Shown piece after piece: positions 18,958 through 28,471 of a stretch of 64,000 nt of DNA. Location of the stretch: positions 2,975,001 to 3,039,000 of the forward strand of contig NZ_PJBB01000003.1 in the NCBI RefSeq assembly GCF_002836595.1. Direction: 5' to 3'. This DNA comes from Tenacibaculum sp. Bg11-29 (lineage in GTDB: Bacteria; Bacteroidota; Bacteroidia; Flavobacteriales; Flavobacteriaceae). Numbering within the stretch: position 1 is the first letter of the stretch; each line of letters opens with the position of its first letter. The notes under the pieces were generated by a model. The model was given only the letters and a program-made list of their open reading frames with translations, made no database searches and had not been told where the DNA came from. The translations under genes were made by a program, and so were the position numbers.

Positions 18958-19533
18958 TTAATTTTTATAACTGTAGTGGCCAATGATTTTAAAATCAAAA
19001 AGACAATCTTCAAGTACCTGACCATTACCAATATTATGTACAATCATATAACGTTTATTATCTTTCGTTTTTTTATTTACAACAATACCAATATGAGTAA
19101 TTCCTCCGTGTAAATTCCAGCAAACAATATCACCAGGTATATAATCTTCTGACTTTTTAGATTTTATACTTACAGTTCCTTTTCTACTGAAAAAGGTCAT
19201 TAAATTAGGAACTCTACGATGGTCAATGTTTTTGTCAGTTCTCTTTAATCCCCATACTTTAGGATATAGAGAAAAGTTTTTTAACATATCCTCGTGAACT
19301 TCCTTTTGTAAATCGATACCTAATTTTCTATAAGCCCTAATAACAACATCAGTACACACACCTTTGTCTGATGGAACATCACCATTAGGGTACGAAATAG
19401 AAAAATAACTTGGATCATAAGTTACTTTATACTTAGTTAGTTCTAGGGCAGCTATACTTAATCTATTTTCTTTTATTTGTGAGAAACTAAGTTTAACAAA
19501 AAAAAACAAAAAGATTATAAATTTAATTTTCAT
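18958..19533 (-). CDS. Secreted DUF1287 (YiiX/NlpC-like) protein
   Basis: A secreted protein with signal peptide MKIKFIIFLFFFVKLSFSQ. The conserved DUF1287 elements are YPNGDVPSDKGVCTDVVIRA, the DHRRVPNLMTFF stretch and GDIVCWNLHGGITHIGIV. A Cys (in GVCTDV) and His (in GITHIG) fit a papain-like NlpC/P60 fold, probably acting on a periplasmic peptide or amide bond; the substrate is unknown. The frame extends upstream to 19584 into porX, but the internal ATG at 19533 gives a proper signal peptide and lies 28 bases after the porX stop, so it is preferred. Confidence 0.85.
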   Translation of the reverse strand: MKIKFIIFLFFFVKLSFSQIKENRLSIAALELTKYKVTYDPSYFSISYPNGDVPSDKGVCTDVVIRAYRKLGIDLQKEVHEDMLKNFSLYPKVWGLKRTDKNIDHRRVPNLMTFFSRKGTVSIKSKKSEDYIPGDIVCWNLHGGITHIGIVVNKKTKDNKRYMIVHNIGNGQVLEDCLFDFKIIGHYSYKN

Positions 19534-19561
19534 GATAAATATTAAAATAAAAAAATGTTTC

Positions 19562-21109
19562 TTACTTAGGGCTATAAATAGCACACGGTATAATTACTTC
19601 TTCTAGCGAAATACCACCATGCTGATACGTGTTTTTAAAATATTTAACGAAATGATTATAATTGTTAGGGTACGCAAAAAATAAATCTTCTTTAGCAAAA
19701 ATAAATGGGCTATTTATAGCTATACTAGGTAAAAATATATCTTTTGGATTTTTAACAGCATAAACATCTTTGTCTTCATAACTTAAACTTCTACCTGTTT
19801 TATAACGTAAATTAGAACTAATATTTTTATCTCCAACAACTTTAGTAGGAGTTTTAGAATTTATTGTACCATGATCAGTCGTAATAATAAGTTTTTGACC
19901 AAGTTTTTGTGCTTTTTGAATAATATCATATAAAGGTGAGTTTTTAAACCAACTAACCGTTAATGATCTATAAGCTTTGTCATCTCCAGCAAGTTCTTTA
20001 ATAACCTCCATTTCTGTTTTAGAATGTGATAACATATCAACAAAATTATATACAACTACAGTTAAATCATTTTGCTTTGTTCCGTTATAATTATCGGCTA
20101 ATTCTTTTCCGCTTTTAAGAGATACAATTTTATAGTATTCGTGTTGAATTTTTAAATTCAATCTTTTTATTTGTGCATCTAAAAAGTCAGGTTCATACAG
20201 ATTTTTCCCACCTTCATCTGTATCATTTTTCCAAAGATCAGGATGTTTTTTTTCCATATCTAAAGGCATTAATCCTGAAAATATTGCATTACGAGCATAC
20301 TGTGTAGCTGTGGGCAAAATACTGTAATATGAATGTTCTTCTTCCTTTTTGTAATAATTATTAATAAAAGGTTCTAATATTTTATATTGATCATAACGAA
20401 GGTTATCAATTACAACAAGTAATAGACCTTGATCTTTAGAAATATTAGGAACTACATAGTTTTTAAAAAGTGTATGTGAAAAGGTAGGCTTATCATCACT
20501 AGTAAGCCATTTTTGATAATTCTTTTTTATAAATTTAAAAAATTGTGAATTAGCTTCAGATTTTTGAGATTCCAAAATTTCTAACATTCCTGTATCGTTA
20601 ATGTTTTCTAATTCTAATTCCCAATGCACCAGTTTTTTGTAAAGTTCTGTCCATTCTTCATAAGAATTAACCATCGCTAAATCCATAGAAATTTTCCTAA
20701 ATTCTTGTTGATAGTTGGAAGTTGTTTTTTCAGAAACTAACCGTGAATGATCTAAATTCTTTTTTAAACTTAATAATATTTGATTAGGATTTACAGGTTT
20801 TATCAAATAATCAGCAATTTTAGAGCCAATAGCTTCTTCCATAATATACTCTTCTTCGCTTTTAGTAATCATAACTACAGGAAGATTTGCATTTTTTTGT
20901 TTAATTGCAGCTAGGGTTTCTAGCCCTGTTATTCCGGGCATGTTTTCATCTAAAAAAACAATATCAAAATTTTGTTCATCTACTAAATCTATGGCATCAG
21001 CACCGTTTGTAGAAGTGGTTACTGAATAGTTTTTCTTTTCTAAGAATAAAATGTGAGGTTTTAATAAATCTATTTCATCATCAACCCAAAGTATATCTAT
21101 ATTTTTCAT
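19562..21109 (-). CDS. porX: PorX, response regulator with PglZ domain (type IX secretion)
   Basis: A 515-residue two-domain protein. The receiver has an acidic pocket at 10-12, Asp54 as acceptor in VFLDENMPG and Lys in IKPVNP. After a helical linker comes an alkaline-phosphatase-superfamily PglZ domain with the metal-site stretches VVIDNLRYDQ, PTATQYARN (nucleophile Thr) and TTDHGTINS. PorX is known to be needed for type IX secretion with the kinase PorY, and its PglZ domain has phosphodiesterase activity in published work on the family. PorY is not in this window. First gene of the leftward run. Confidence 0.95.
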   Translation of the reverse strand: MKNIDILWVDDEIDLLKPHILFLEKKNYSVTTSTNGADAIDLVDEQNFDIVFLDENMPGITGLETLAAIKQKNANLPVVMITKSEEEYIMEEAIGSKIADYLIKPVNPNQILLSLKKNLDHSRLVSEKTTSNYQQEFRKISMDLAMVNSYEEWTELYKKLVHWELELENINDTGMLEILESQKSEANSQFFKFIKKNYQKWLTSDDKPTFSHTLFKNYVVPNISKDQGLLLVVIDNLRYDQYKILEPFINNYYKKEEEHSYYSILPTATQYARNAIFSGLMPLDMEKKHPDLWKNDTDEGGKNLYEPDFLDAQIKRLNLKIQHEYYKIVSLKSGKELADNYNGTKQNDLTVVVYNFVDMLSHSKTEMEVIKELAGDDKAYRSLTVSWFKNSPLYDIIQKAQKLGQKLIITTDHGTINSKTPTKVVGDKNISSNLRYKTGRSLSYEDKDVYAVKNPKDIFLPSIAINSPFIFAKEDLFFAYPNNYNHFVKYFKNTYQHGGISLEEVIIPCAIYSPK

Positions 21110-21241
21110 CTAATTTTCTATGTTTACATATAAAAATAACGCTCCAAAATGTATTTGTTGTATTTCTAAAAGCTAAAAATACGTTAATAAAGTATTTGTT
21201 AATTTGGTTTTGTTGATAAATTATGATTATTTTGTTTTAAA

Positions 21242-22492
21242 TTGAAGTATTTATACATTTTGAACAATCAAAAAACGAATAAATTAAAGATTATAAACGA
21301 CCCTATTTATGGGTTTATAACAATACCTAATTCTTTAATTTTTGATATTATAGAGCATCCTTATTTTCAACGATTAAGAAGGGTAACACAAATGGGATTA
21401 TCAAATATGGTATATCCAGGAGCAAATCATACCCGTTTTCATCATGCAATAGGTTGCATGCATTTAATGCAAAAAGCAGTGTATGTTTTAAGAAATAAGA
21501 ATGTTGAAATTTCTGACGAAGAAGCAAATGCATTATATATTGCTATTTTGTTACATGATATAGGACATGGAGCATTTTCTCACGCATTAGAACACAGTAT
21601 TGTAAACGGAATTACACATGAAGAAATTTCGTTAAAGTTTATGAGAGCTTTAAATGATGAATTTAATAGTAAATTAAGCTTAGCTATTCAAATTTTTGAA
21701 GGAAAATACCATAGACAATTTTTATATCAATTAATATCTAGTCAGTTAGATATAGATCGGTTAGATTACCTAAAAAGAGACAGCTTTTACACAGGCGTAG
21801 CTGAAGGAAACATTTCATCAGAACGGTTAATAGCTATGATGAATGTGGTAGAGGATGAATTAGTAATTGAGCAAAAAGGAATTTATTCTGTTGAAAAATT
21901 TATCATAGCTCGTCGTTTAATGTATTGGCAAGTATATTTACATAAAACAGGTTTAGTTGCAGAAATTACATTGGTTAATGTATTAAAAAGAGCAAAAGAG
22001 TTAGCTTTAAAAGGTGTTGAATTGTATGCTAGTAGGGCATTAAAGTACTTTTTGTATACTCCTATATCTGAAAATAATTTCACGAACAATACATTAAAAA
22101 TATTCTCAGAATTAGATGATTATGATGTGATGTCTGCAATAAAAGATTGGGTACATCATGAAGATTTTGTACTTTCATCTTTAGCAAAAATGATTATTCA
22201 TAGAAATCTTTTAAAAATTGAAATTCAAGAAGAGCCATTTGCAAATACATATATAGCAGCTATTCATAAGAATATTTTAGAGAATAGTAATATTAAAGAA
22301 AGTGATTTAAATTATTTTGTTTTATCAAATAAGATTAAACATCAAGCGTACAATACCAATGATCCGATAAAGATTTACACGAAAAAAGGTGAGTTAAAAG
22401 ATATAGCAAAAGCATCAGATCAATTAAATTTAAAAGCATTATCTAAGCCAGTGATAAAACATTATTTATGTTATCCAAAAAAAATAGTTTAA
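21242..22492 (+). CDS. HD-domain phosphohydrolase (dNTPase-like)
   Basis: A 416-residue HD-superfamily protein with NDPIYGFITIPN at the N-terminus, HTRFHHAIGCMHL and the metal-binding HDIGHGAFSHALEH, and RLDYLKRDSFYTG further on. These match the SAMHD1/dGTPase-like branch, so hydrolysis of dNTPs or a related nucleotide is likely. No ATG exists near the conserved start. In-frame TTG codons at 21242 and 21260 are the options; the conserved region begins soon after the second, so the true start is uncertain. Divergent from porX. Confidence 0.85.
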   Translation: MKYLYILNNQKTNKLKIINDPIYGFITIPNSLIFDIIEHPYFQRLRRVTQMGLSNMVYPGANHTRFHHAIGCMHLMQKAVYVLRNKNVEISDEEANALYIAILLHDIGHGAFSHALEHSIVNGITHEEISLKFMRALNDEFNSKLSLAIQIFEGKYHRQFLYQLISSQLDIDRLDYLKRDSFYTGVAEGNISSERLIAMMNVVEDELVIEQKGIYSVEKFIIARRLMYWQVYLHKTGLVAEITLVNVLKRAKELALKGVELYASRALKYFLYTPISENNFTNNTLKIFSELDDYDVMSAIKDWVHHEDFVLSSLAKMIIHRNLLKIEIQEEPFANTYIAAIHKNILENSNIKESDLNYFVLSNKIKHQAYNTNDPIKIYTKKGELKDIAKASDQLNLKALSKPVIKHYLCYPKKIV

Positions 22493-22534
22493 TTGTTAAA
22501 CAATTCTAACAAGATGTAATTAAACAAAAATAAT

Positions 22535-22542
22535 TACTTTTG
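22535..22542 (+). promoter_or_regulatory. -7 element of lpxD (near-leaderless)
   Basis: TACTTTTG matches TAnnTTTG exactly and ends only 6 bases before the ATG at 22549. With the usual 4-7 base distance to the transcription start, the mRNA would have almost no leader. Confidence 0.5.
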
Positions 22543-22548
22543 CATTCA

Positions 22549-23589
22549 ATGAAATTTACAGCAAAACAAATAGCAGATATTTTAGAAGGTGAAGTTGAAG
22601 GTAACCCAGAAGCAGAAGTTTCTAAACTTTCTAAGATAGAAGAAGGCACTAAAGGAGCATTAAGTTTTTTATCTAATGCGAAGTATAATTCTTACTTATA
22701 TACAACAGAGGCATCTGTTGTTATAGTAAATGAATCTTTTAAACCAGAAAAAGAGTTGAAAACGACTTTAATAAAAGTGAATGACGCTTATCAGGCATTT
22801 ACAAAATTATTAGAGTTTTATAATGAAGTAAAAAATAATAAACAAGGGCGAGAAAACCCTCATTTTATTGCCGGTTCTGCTTCTGTAGGAAAAAATGAAT
22901 ACATTGGTGCATTTGCATATATTGGAGAAAATGTTATTCTTGGAGAAAATGTAAAAATTTACCCAAATACTTATATTGGTGACAACACAAAAATAGGTGA
23001 TAATACAACTGTATTTGCTGGCGTAAAAATTTACTCAGAAACAATTATAGGTATGAATTGTAAAATTCATTCGGGAAGTGTGGTTGGCTCTGATGGATTT
23101 GGTTTTGCACCAACAGAAAGTGGAGAATATAAAACAATACCTCAAATAGGAAATGTTATTATAGAAGATAATGTTGATATAGGAGCTAATTCTACTATAG
23201 ATAGAGCAACATTAGGATCAACAATTATTAAAAAAGGAGTAAAGTTAGATAACCAAATACAGGTTGCACATAATGTAGAGATTGGTGAAAATACTGTAAT
23301 TGCTTCTCAAACAGGAATTGCAGGTTCTACTAAAATAGGAGAAAGCTGTATGATTGGAGGACAAGTAGGTATTGTAGGGCATATATCTATAGGTAATAAT
23401 GTGAGAATACAAGCACAATCAGGTATAGGGAAAAGCATAAAAGATAATGATGTAGTTCAAGGAACACCAGCTTTTGGATATTCAGATTACAGTAAATCAT
23501 ATGTTTACTTTAAAAAGTTGCCAAAATTAGCATCAACAATACATAAAATAGAAAAAGAGTTAAATACTCAAAAAATAAAAAATGAGTAA
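22549..23589 (+). CDS. lpxD: UDP-3-O-(3-hydroxyacyl)glucosamine N-acyltransferase LpxD
   Basis: Third step of lipid A synthesis: adds the N-linked hydroxyacyl chain. Residues about 1-100 are the LpxD uridine-binding domain ([27 protein letters not shown]). The rest is a left-handed beta-helix of hexapeptide repeats with the catalytic His in [15 protein letters not shown] and the GSDGFGFAP loop. The frame runs back to a TTG at 22540, but ATG 22549 is the natural start. It overlaps lpxC/fabZ by 8 bases, and a second lpxD-like gene lies at 26511. Confidence 0.95.
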   Translation: MKFTAKQIADILEGEVEGNPEAEVSKLSKIEEGTKGALSFLSNAKYNSYLYTTEASVVIVNESFKPEKELKTTLIKVNDAYQAFTKLLEFYNEVKNNKQGRENPHFIAGSASVGKNEYIGAFAYIGENVILGENVKIYPNTYIGDNTKIGDNTTVFAGVKIYSETIIGMNCKIHSGSVVGSDGFGFAPTESGEYKTIPQIGNVIIEDNVDIGANSTIDRATLGSTIIKKGVKLDNQIQVAHNVEIGENTVIASQTGIAGSTKIGESCMIGGQVGIVGHISIGNNVRIQAQSGIGKSIKDNDVVQGTPAFGYSDYSKSYVYFKKLPKLASTIHKIEKELNTQKIKNE

Positions 23590-24973
23590 ACAGCAAAGAA
23601 CAATAAGAAATGAAATTACATTAACTGGTGTAGGGTTACATACAGGTAATGAAGTAACAATGGTATTTAAACCAGCTCCAATAAACCATGGATTTGCTTT
23701 TACAAGAGTTGATTTAGAAGGAATGCCAATTATTCAAGCTAAAGCAGAATTTGTAACTAATACTCAAAGAGGAACAAATCTTGAGAAAAATGGAGTGCAA
23801 ATTCAAACTTCTGAACATGTTTTAGCAGCAGCTGTTGGGTTAGATATTGATAATTTAATTATAGAAATAAATGCTTCTGAACCTCCTATTATGGATGGAT
23901 CTTCTAAGTTTTTTATTAAAGCGTTAGAAGAAGCAGGTATTGTAGAACAAGGTGCTGATATTGTAGAATATGTTGTAAAAGATATTATATCTTATAAAGA
24001 TGAAGCTACAGGAAGTGAAATTATTTTAATGCCTTCAGATGAATATCAAATAACTACAATGGTAGATTTTGGAACTAAAATTTTAGGAACTCAAAATGCT
24101 ACATTAAGTCATATTTCTGACTTTAAAGAAGAAATTTCTGCAGCAAGAACATTTAGTTTTTTACACGAAATTGAAATGTTACTCGAAAATGATTTGATAA
24201 AAGGTGGAGATTTAAATAATGCAATTGTGTATGTTGATAAAGAATTATCAGAAAGCACAATGCAAAAATTAAAAAAAGCTTTTAATAAAGAAGATATAAA
24301 AGTACAGTCTAACGGAATTTTAGATAATCTAGAATTGCATTGGGCAAATGAAGCAGCACGTCATAAACTGTTAGATGTAATTGGTGATTTAGCTTTAGTA
24401 GGTATTCGTATTAAAGGTAAAGTTATTGCAAATAAACCAGGGCATTTAGTAAATACATTATTTGCAAAAAAACTGGCGAAAATCATAAAACAAGAGAAAC
24501 GGAATAATGTTCCTCAATATGATTTGAATAAACCACCTTTAATGGATATTCATCAGATAATGGACATATTACCACACAGGCCTCCATTTTTATTGATAGA
24601 TCGTATTATAGAATTATCTGACACACATGTTGTTGGTATGAAAAATGTGACTATGAACGAACCTTTTTTTACAGGACATTTTCCTGGTGCTCCAGTAATG
24701 CCAGGGGTTTTACAAGTAGAAGCAATGGCCCAGTGTGGAGGAGTATTAGTATTAAATACAGTACCAGACCCTGAAAATTATTTAACTTATTTTATGAAAA
24801 TGGATAAAGTTAAATTTAAACAAAAAGTGCTTCCAGGAGATACGCTAACTTTTAAATGTGAGTTAATAACACCTATAAGAAGAGGTATCTGTCATATGCA
24901 AGCTTATGGATATGCAAATAACAAAATAGTTGTTGAAGCAGAATTAATGGCACAAATCGCAAAAAAACAATAA
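23582..24973 (+). CDS. lpxC/fabZ: Fused LpxC deacetylase / FabZ dehydratase
   Basis: Bifunctional 463-residue enzyme typical of Bacteroidota. Residues 1-310 are LpxC (UDP-3-O-acyl-GlcNAc deacetylase, the committed lipid A step) with LTGVGLHTG, zinc-ligand His79 in TSEHVLAA and the HKLLDVIGD zinc/catalytic segment. Residues about 320-463 are FabZ (3-hydroxyacyl-ACP dehydratase) with [13 protein letters not shown], catalytic His in [13 protein letters not shown] and the Glu in LQVEAMAQ. The fusion couples hydroxyacyl-ACP use in lipid A with fatty acid elongation. Sits between lpxD and lpxA. Confidence 0.97.
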   Translation: MSKQQRTIRNEITLTGVGLHTGNEVTMVFKPAPINHGFAFTRVDLEGMPIIQAKAEFVTNTQRGTNLEKNGVQIQTSEHVLAAAVGLDIDNLIIEINASEPPIMDGSSKFFIKALEEAGIVEQGADIVEYVVKDIISYKDEATGSEIILMPSDEYQITTMVDFGTKILGTQNATLSHISDFKEEISAARTFSFLHEIEMLLENDLIKGGDLNNAIVYVDKELSESTMQKLKKAFNKEDIKVQSNGILDNLELHWANEAARHKLLDVIGDLALVGIRIKGKVIANKPGHLVNTLFAKKLAKIIKQEKRNNVPQYDLNKPPLMDIHQIMDILPHRPPFLLIDRIIELSDTHVVGMKNVTMNEPFFTGHFPGAPVMPGVLQVEAMAQCGGVLVLNTVPDPENYLTYFMKMDKVKFKQKVLPGDTLTFKCELITPIRRGICHMQAYGYANNKIVVEAELMAQIAKKQ

Positions 24974-24977
24974 TTTT

Positions 24978-25763
24978 ATGAATCAACCACTTGCATACGT
25001 ACATCCACAAGCTAAAATTGCTAGAAATGTAGTGATAGAACCTTTTACAACAATACATTCAAATGTAGAAATTGGTTCGGGAACTTGGATAGGTTCTAAT
25101 GTTACTATCATGGAAGGAGCTCGAATTGGTAAAAATTGTAGAATTTTCCCAGGCTCTGTTATATCGGCAATCCCTCAAGATTTGAAGTTTGATGATGAAG
25201 AAACTACAGTTGTAATTGGTGATAATGTTACTATAAGAGAATGTGTTACGATAAACAGAGGTACTTCAGATAGAATGAAAACTGTTATAGGAAACAATTG
25301 TTTAATAATGGCATATTGTCATATTGCACACGATTGTTTTGTAGGTAATAACTGTATTTTTTCAAATAACACAACTTTAGCAGGTCATGTTACTATTGGT
25401 GATGACGTTGTATTAGCAGGTATGGTAGCTGTACACCAATTTGCTTCAGTAGGGAAACATGCTTTTGTAACGGGGGGGTCTTTAGTTCGTAAAGATGTTC
25501 CACCGTATGTAAAAGCTGCTCGTGAGCCATTATCATATGTTGGTATTAATTCAGTAGGATTGAGAAGAAGAGGCTATGCTATAGAGAAGATTAGAGAAAT
25601 TCAAGATATATTTAGAATTTTATTCCAGCAAAACTTTAATAACACTCAAGCGATTGATATTATTGAAGCGGAAATGAGTGCAACTTCAGAACGTGATGAA
25701 ATTATTCAATTTATAAAAGACTCACATCGTGGTATCATGAAAGGATACTTCAAATCAAATTAA
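24978..25763 (+). CDS. lpxA: Acyl-ACP--UDP-N-acetylglucosamine O-acyltransferase LpxA
   Basis: First acyl transfer of lipid A synthesis, cytosolic trimer. The 261-residue chain is a hexapeptide beta-helix starting HPQAKIARNVVIEPF, with the catalytic His in MAYCHIAHDCFVGNN and the LpxA-specific VGINSVGLRRRG before the helical C-terminus. It starts 4 bases after lpxC/fabZ, completing the lpxD-lpxC/fabZ-lpxA operon. A run of seven G (25472-25478) in an otherwise AT-rich gene encodes part of VTGGSLV; the frame is intact. Confidence 0.96.
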   Translation: MNQPLAYVHPQAKIARNVVIEPFTTIHSNVEIGSGTWIGSNVTIMEGARIGKNCRIFPGSVISAIPQDLKFDDEETTVVIGDNVTIRECVTINRGTSDRMKTVIGNNCLIMAYCHIAHDCFVGNNCIFSNNTTLAGHVTIGDDVVLAGMVAVHQFASVGKHAFVTGGSLVRKDVPPYVKAAREPLSYVGINSVGLRRRGYAIEKIREIQDIFRILFQQNFNNTQAIDIIEAEMSATSERDEIIQFIKDSHRGIMKGYFKSN

Positions 25764-25836
25764 TTATAGACTTAAACTAGTAAATAGTTTAATAAGCTCG
25801 CGTTTTAATAAATAAAAATATAAAGAAATACATACA

Positions 25837-26403
25837 ATGGCTACAACATCAGATATTAAAAACGGATTATGCATGAAATACAACAATGACATATATAAGG
25901 TCGTTGAATTTTTACATGTAAAACCAGGAAAAGGACCTGCTTTTGTAAGAACAAAATTAAAAAGTGTTACTAATGGTAAAGTAGTAGATAATACTTTCCC
26001 TTCAGGAAGAAAAATTGATGATGTTAGAGTTGAAACACATAAATTTCAATATTTATACAAAGAAGGAGAAACGTATCACTTTATGAACGAAGTAGATTAT
26101 TCTCAAATTACATTAGAAAAAAGTGCTTTAGATTCACCTGAATTAATGAAAGAAGGAGAAGTGGTAACAATTATTATCAATTCTGAAGATGATATGCCTT
26201 TATCAGTTGATATGCCTGCAAGTGTAGTTTTAGAAGTTACTCATACAGAACCAGGTATAAAAGGAAATACAGCAACGAATGCAACAAAACCAGCTACTGT
26301 TGAGTCTGGAGCAATCGTAAATGTACCTCTTTTTATAAATGAGGGAGATAAAATTAAAGTCGAAACGACAAAAGGTACGTATCAAGAACGTGTTAAAGAA
26401 TAA
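25837..26403 (+). CDS. efp: Elongation factor P
   Basis: Relieves ribosome stalling at consecutive prolines. The 188 residues show the three-barrel layout: KOW-like N-terminus, then the tip loop KPGKGPAFVRTK with Lys32 at the modification position, an S1-like central domain and the C-terminal domain with TKPATVESGAIVNVPLFINEGDKI. No modification enzyme (EpmA or EarP) is present here. Separated from lpxA by 73 bases and followed by a repeat-like element. Confidence 0.96.
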   Translation: MATTSDIKNGLCMKYNNDIYKVVEFLHVKPGKGPAFVRTKLKSVTNGKVVDNTFPSGRKIDDVRVETHKFQYLYKEGETYHFMNEVDYSQITLEKSALDSPELMKEGEVVTIIINSEDDMPLSVDMPASVVLEVTHTEPGIKGNTATNATKPATVESGAIVNVPLFINEGDKIKVETTKGTYQERVKE

Positions 26404-26407
26404 ATTT

Positions 26408-26499
26408 CGTCATTACGAAGAGTTTCAAAGCGATAGCTTTGTATATACGAAGTAATCTCTTCTTAAGGAAACAGATTGATTCACTATGTTCGCAATGAC
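26408..26499. repeat. Intergenic palindromic repeat-like element (REP/MITE-like)
   Basis: The 92-base stretch between efp and the lpxD-like gene starts CGTCATTACGA and ends TTCGCAATGAC, a terminal imperfect inverted repeat. It encloses a perfect hairpin CAAAGC-GATA-GCTTTG (26426-26441) and a second imperfect stem (GAAGTAATCT with AGATTGATTC). It resembles the GTCATTGCGA... elements scattered in many Bacteroidota genomes (recognition from memory). Copy number in this genome is unknown. Confidence 0.6.
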
Positions 26500-26510
26500 A
26501 ATTCTAAAAT

Positions 26511-27437
26511 ATGAAATTCAAAAAAACACAAACATTACAACAAATATCGCAACTTTTAAGTTGTGAATTTGTTGGTAAATCTTCTTTTTCTATTACAGGG
26601 ATTAATGAAATTCATGTTGTAGAAAAGGGGGATATTGTTTTTGTAGATCACCCCAAGTATTATAGTAAAGCTTTAAACTCGGCAGCAACGACTATTTTAA
26701 TTAATAAAGAAGTAGCTTGTCCAGAAGGAAAGTCATTATTAATATCAGAGGATCCTTTTAGAGATTTTAATAAAATAACAAAACATTTTAATCCGTTTAT
26801 AGCATCAAAAGAAAGTATTTCTGAAAGTGCAATTATTGGAGAAGGAACCATTATTCAGCCAAATGTTTTTATAGGCGATAATGTATCTATAGGTAAAAAC
26901 TGTGTGATTCATCCTAACGTTACTATTTATAGCAATGCTATTATTGGTAATAATGTTACAATTCATGCGAATACCGTTTTAGGAGCTGATGCTTTTTATT
27001 ATAAAAACAGGCCTGATGCTTTTGATAAATTAATTTCTGGAGGAAGCGTTATTTTAGAAGATAATGTAGATTTAGGAGCTTCTTGTACTATTGATAAAGG
27101 TGTAACAGGTAATACTACTATTGGTGCAGGAACAAAAATTGATAATCAGGTTCATGTAGGGCATGATACTGTAATAGGTAAAAAGTGTTTAATAGCATCA
27201 CAAACTGGTATTGCTGGTTGTGTTATTATTGAGGACGAAGTAACTATATGGGGGCAGGTTGGAACAAACAGTGGAATTACTATAGGTAAAGGAGCTGTAA
27301 TACTCGGTCAAACAGGTGTTACAAAATCTGTAGAAGGGGGTAAATCGTATTTCGGAACACCAGTTTCAGAATCTAGAAGTAAGTTAAAAGAATTAGCTGA
27401 AATAAAACGATTAGTAAAAGAACAAAAAAAGATATAA
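26511..27437 (+). CDS. Second LpxD-like N-acyltransferase
   Basis: A 308-residue LpxD homologue, shorter than the operon LpxD. It has the N-terminal LpxD domain (about 1-90) and hexapeptide repeats with the catalytic-type His in DNQVHVGHDTVIGKK. The GADAFYYKNRPDAFDK loop replaces the GSDGFGFAP loop of LpxD and could change nucleotide or acyl choice. A second LpxD-type gene beside efp is common in flavobacteria from memory. It may acylate a related sugar nucleotide rather than the lipid A precursor (inference). Confidence 0.85.
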   Translation: MKFKKTQTLQQISQLLSCEFVGKSSFSITGINEIHVVEKGDIVFVDHPKYYSKALNSAATTILINKEVACPEGKSLLISEDPFRDFNKITKHFNPFIASKESISESAIIGEGTIIQPNVFIGDNVSIGKNCVIHPNVTIYSNAIIGNNVTIHANTVLGADAFYYKNRPDAFDKLISGGSVILEDNVDLGASCTIDKGVTGNTTIGAGTKIDNQVHVGHDTVIGKKCLIASQTGIAGCVIIEDEVTIWGQVGTNSGITIGKGAVILGQTGVTKSVEGGKSYFGTPVSESRSKLKELAEIKRLVKEQKKI

Positions 27438-27480
27438 AAGTTTCACAAATCAATTACAAAAAACTATTTTTGTGAAGCTT
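27438..27480. other. Imperfect inverted repeat overlapping the sucD promoter
   Basis: AAGTTTCACAAA (27438-27449) and TTTGTGAAGCTT (27469-27480) are complementary with one mismatch. The right arm overlaps the sucD -7 element, so this could be an operator or the terminator of the lpxD-like gene. Confidence 0.4.
27465..27472 (+). promoter_or_regulatory. -7 element of sucD
   Basis: TATTTTTG matches TAnnTTTG and lies 30 bases upstream of the sucD ATG. Confidence 0.6.
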
Positions 27481-27502
27481 AAAATTAAATAAAAATATAC
27501 CA

Positions 27503-28375
27503 ATGAGTGTTTTAGTAAATAAAGATTCAAAAATTATAGTTCAAGGTTTTACAGGTAGTGAAGGTACTTTTCACGCTGGTCAAATGATCGATTACGGTAC
27601 AAACGTCGTAGGAGGTGTAACACCAGGTAAAGGAGGGCAAGAACACATAGGTAAACCAGTTTTTAATACAGTTGATGAAGCTGTACAAAAAGTAGGAGCA
27701 GATACTTCTATTATTTTTGTACCACCAGCATTTGCTGCTGATGCTATTATGGAATCTGCTGAAGCAGGAATTAAAGTAATTATTTGTATTACTGAAGGAA
27801 TTCCTACTGCTGATATGGTAAAAGTAAAAGCTTACGTAGATCAATTAGATTGTACTTTAGTAGGACCTAATTGTCCTGGAGTAATTACTCCAGATGAAGC
27901 TAAAGTTGGTATTATGCCAGGGTTTATCTTTAAAAAAGGTAAAATAGGTATTGTTTCTAAATCAGGTACTTTAACTTATGAAGCTGCTGATCAAGTTGTA
28001 AAACAAGGATTTGGTATAACCACAGCAATTGGTATTGGTGGAGATCCAATTATTGGAACTACAACAAAAGAAGCTGTTGAGTTATTAATGAATGATGATG
28101 AAACTGAAGCAATCGTAATGATTGGTGAAATCGGAGGAAACTTAGAAGCAGAAGCTGCTCGTTGGATTAAAGCTGATGGTAATCGTAAACCAGTAATTGG
28201 TTTTATTGCAGGTCAAACTGCACCAGCTGGTAGAACAATGGGGCATGCAGGTGCAATTGTAGGTGGTGATGATGATACTGCTCAAGCAAAAATGAAGATT
28301 TTGGCAGAAAATGGAGTTCATGTTGTTGAATCACCAGCTAAAATTGGTGAAATGGTAGCAAAAGTTTTAGCATAG
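27503..28375 (+). CDS. sucD: Succinate--CoA ligase, ADP-forming, alpha subunit
   Basis: TCA-cycle enzyme that interconverts succinyl-CoA and succinate with substrate-level phosphorylation. The 290 residues carry the CoA-binding Rossmann part (VQGFTGSEGTFHAGQMI), GPNCPGVITP and the phospho-His248 in GRTMGHAGAIVGG. The beta subunit gene sucC is not adjacent, as is common in flavobacteria. Own promoter and a strong terminator immediately after it. Confidence 0.97.
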   Translation: MSVLVNKDSKIIVQGFTGSEGTFHAGQMIDYGTNVVGGVTPGKGGQEHIGKPVFNTVDEAVQKVGADTSIIFVPPAFAADAIMESAEAGIKVIICITEGIPTADMVKVKAYVDQLDCTLVGPNCPGVITPDEAKVGIMPGFIFKKGKIGIVSKSGTLTYEAADQVVKQGFGITTAIGIGGDPIIGTTTKEAVELLMNDDETEAIVMIGEIGGNLEAEAARWIKADGNRKPVIGFIAGQTAPAGRTMGHAGAIVGGDDDTAQAKMKILAENGVHVVESPAKIGEMVAKVLA

Positions 28376-28393
28376 TTTTATAATATAATCTAA

Positions 28394-28437
28394 TAAAAAA
28401 AGCCTTAATCTTTTAAAAGATTAAGGCTTTTTTTATT
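28394..28437 (+). terminator. Strong terminator after sucD
   Basis: A perfect 14-bp self-complementary arm pair, AGCCTTAATCTTTT (28401-28414) with AAAAGATTAAGGCT (28415-28428), is flanked by A and T runs. It lies 35 bases before the small peptide gene at 28472. Confidence 0.95.
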
Positions 28438-28471
28438 AGATTAGCTAAATTATTAACATAAAATTAAAAAA

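Noticed and set aside
19562..21109. PglZ domain as a BREX or phage-defence gene
   Set aside because: The receiver domain with Asp54 plus PglZ is the PorX layout; no BREX partner genes are present.
25472..25478. G7 tract in lpxA as a frameshift
   Set aside because: The frame reads through intact as VTGGSLV to a full-length LpxA, so no break is present.
27527..27844. 105-codon frame antisense to sucD
   Set aside because: Low-complexity product rich in Ser, Tyr and Phe, complementary to conserved sucD codons.
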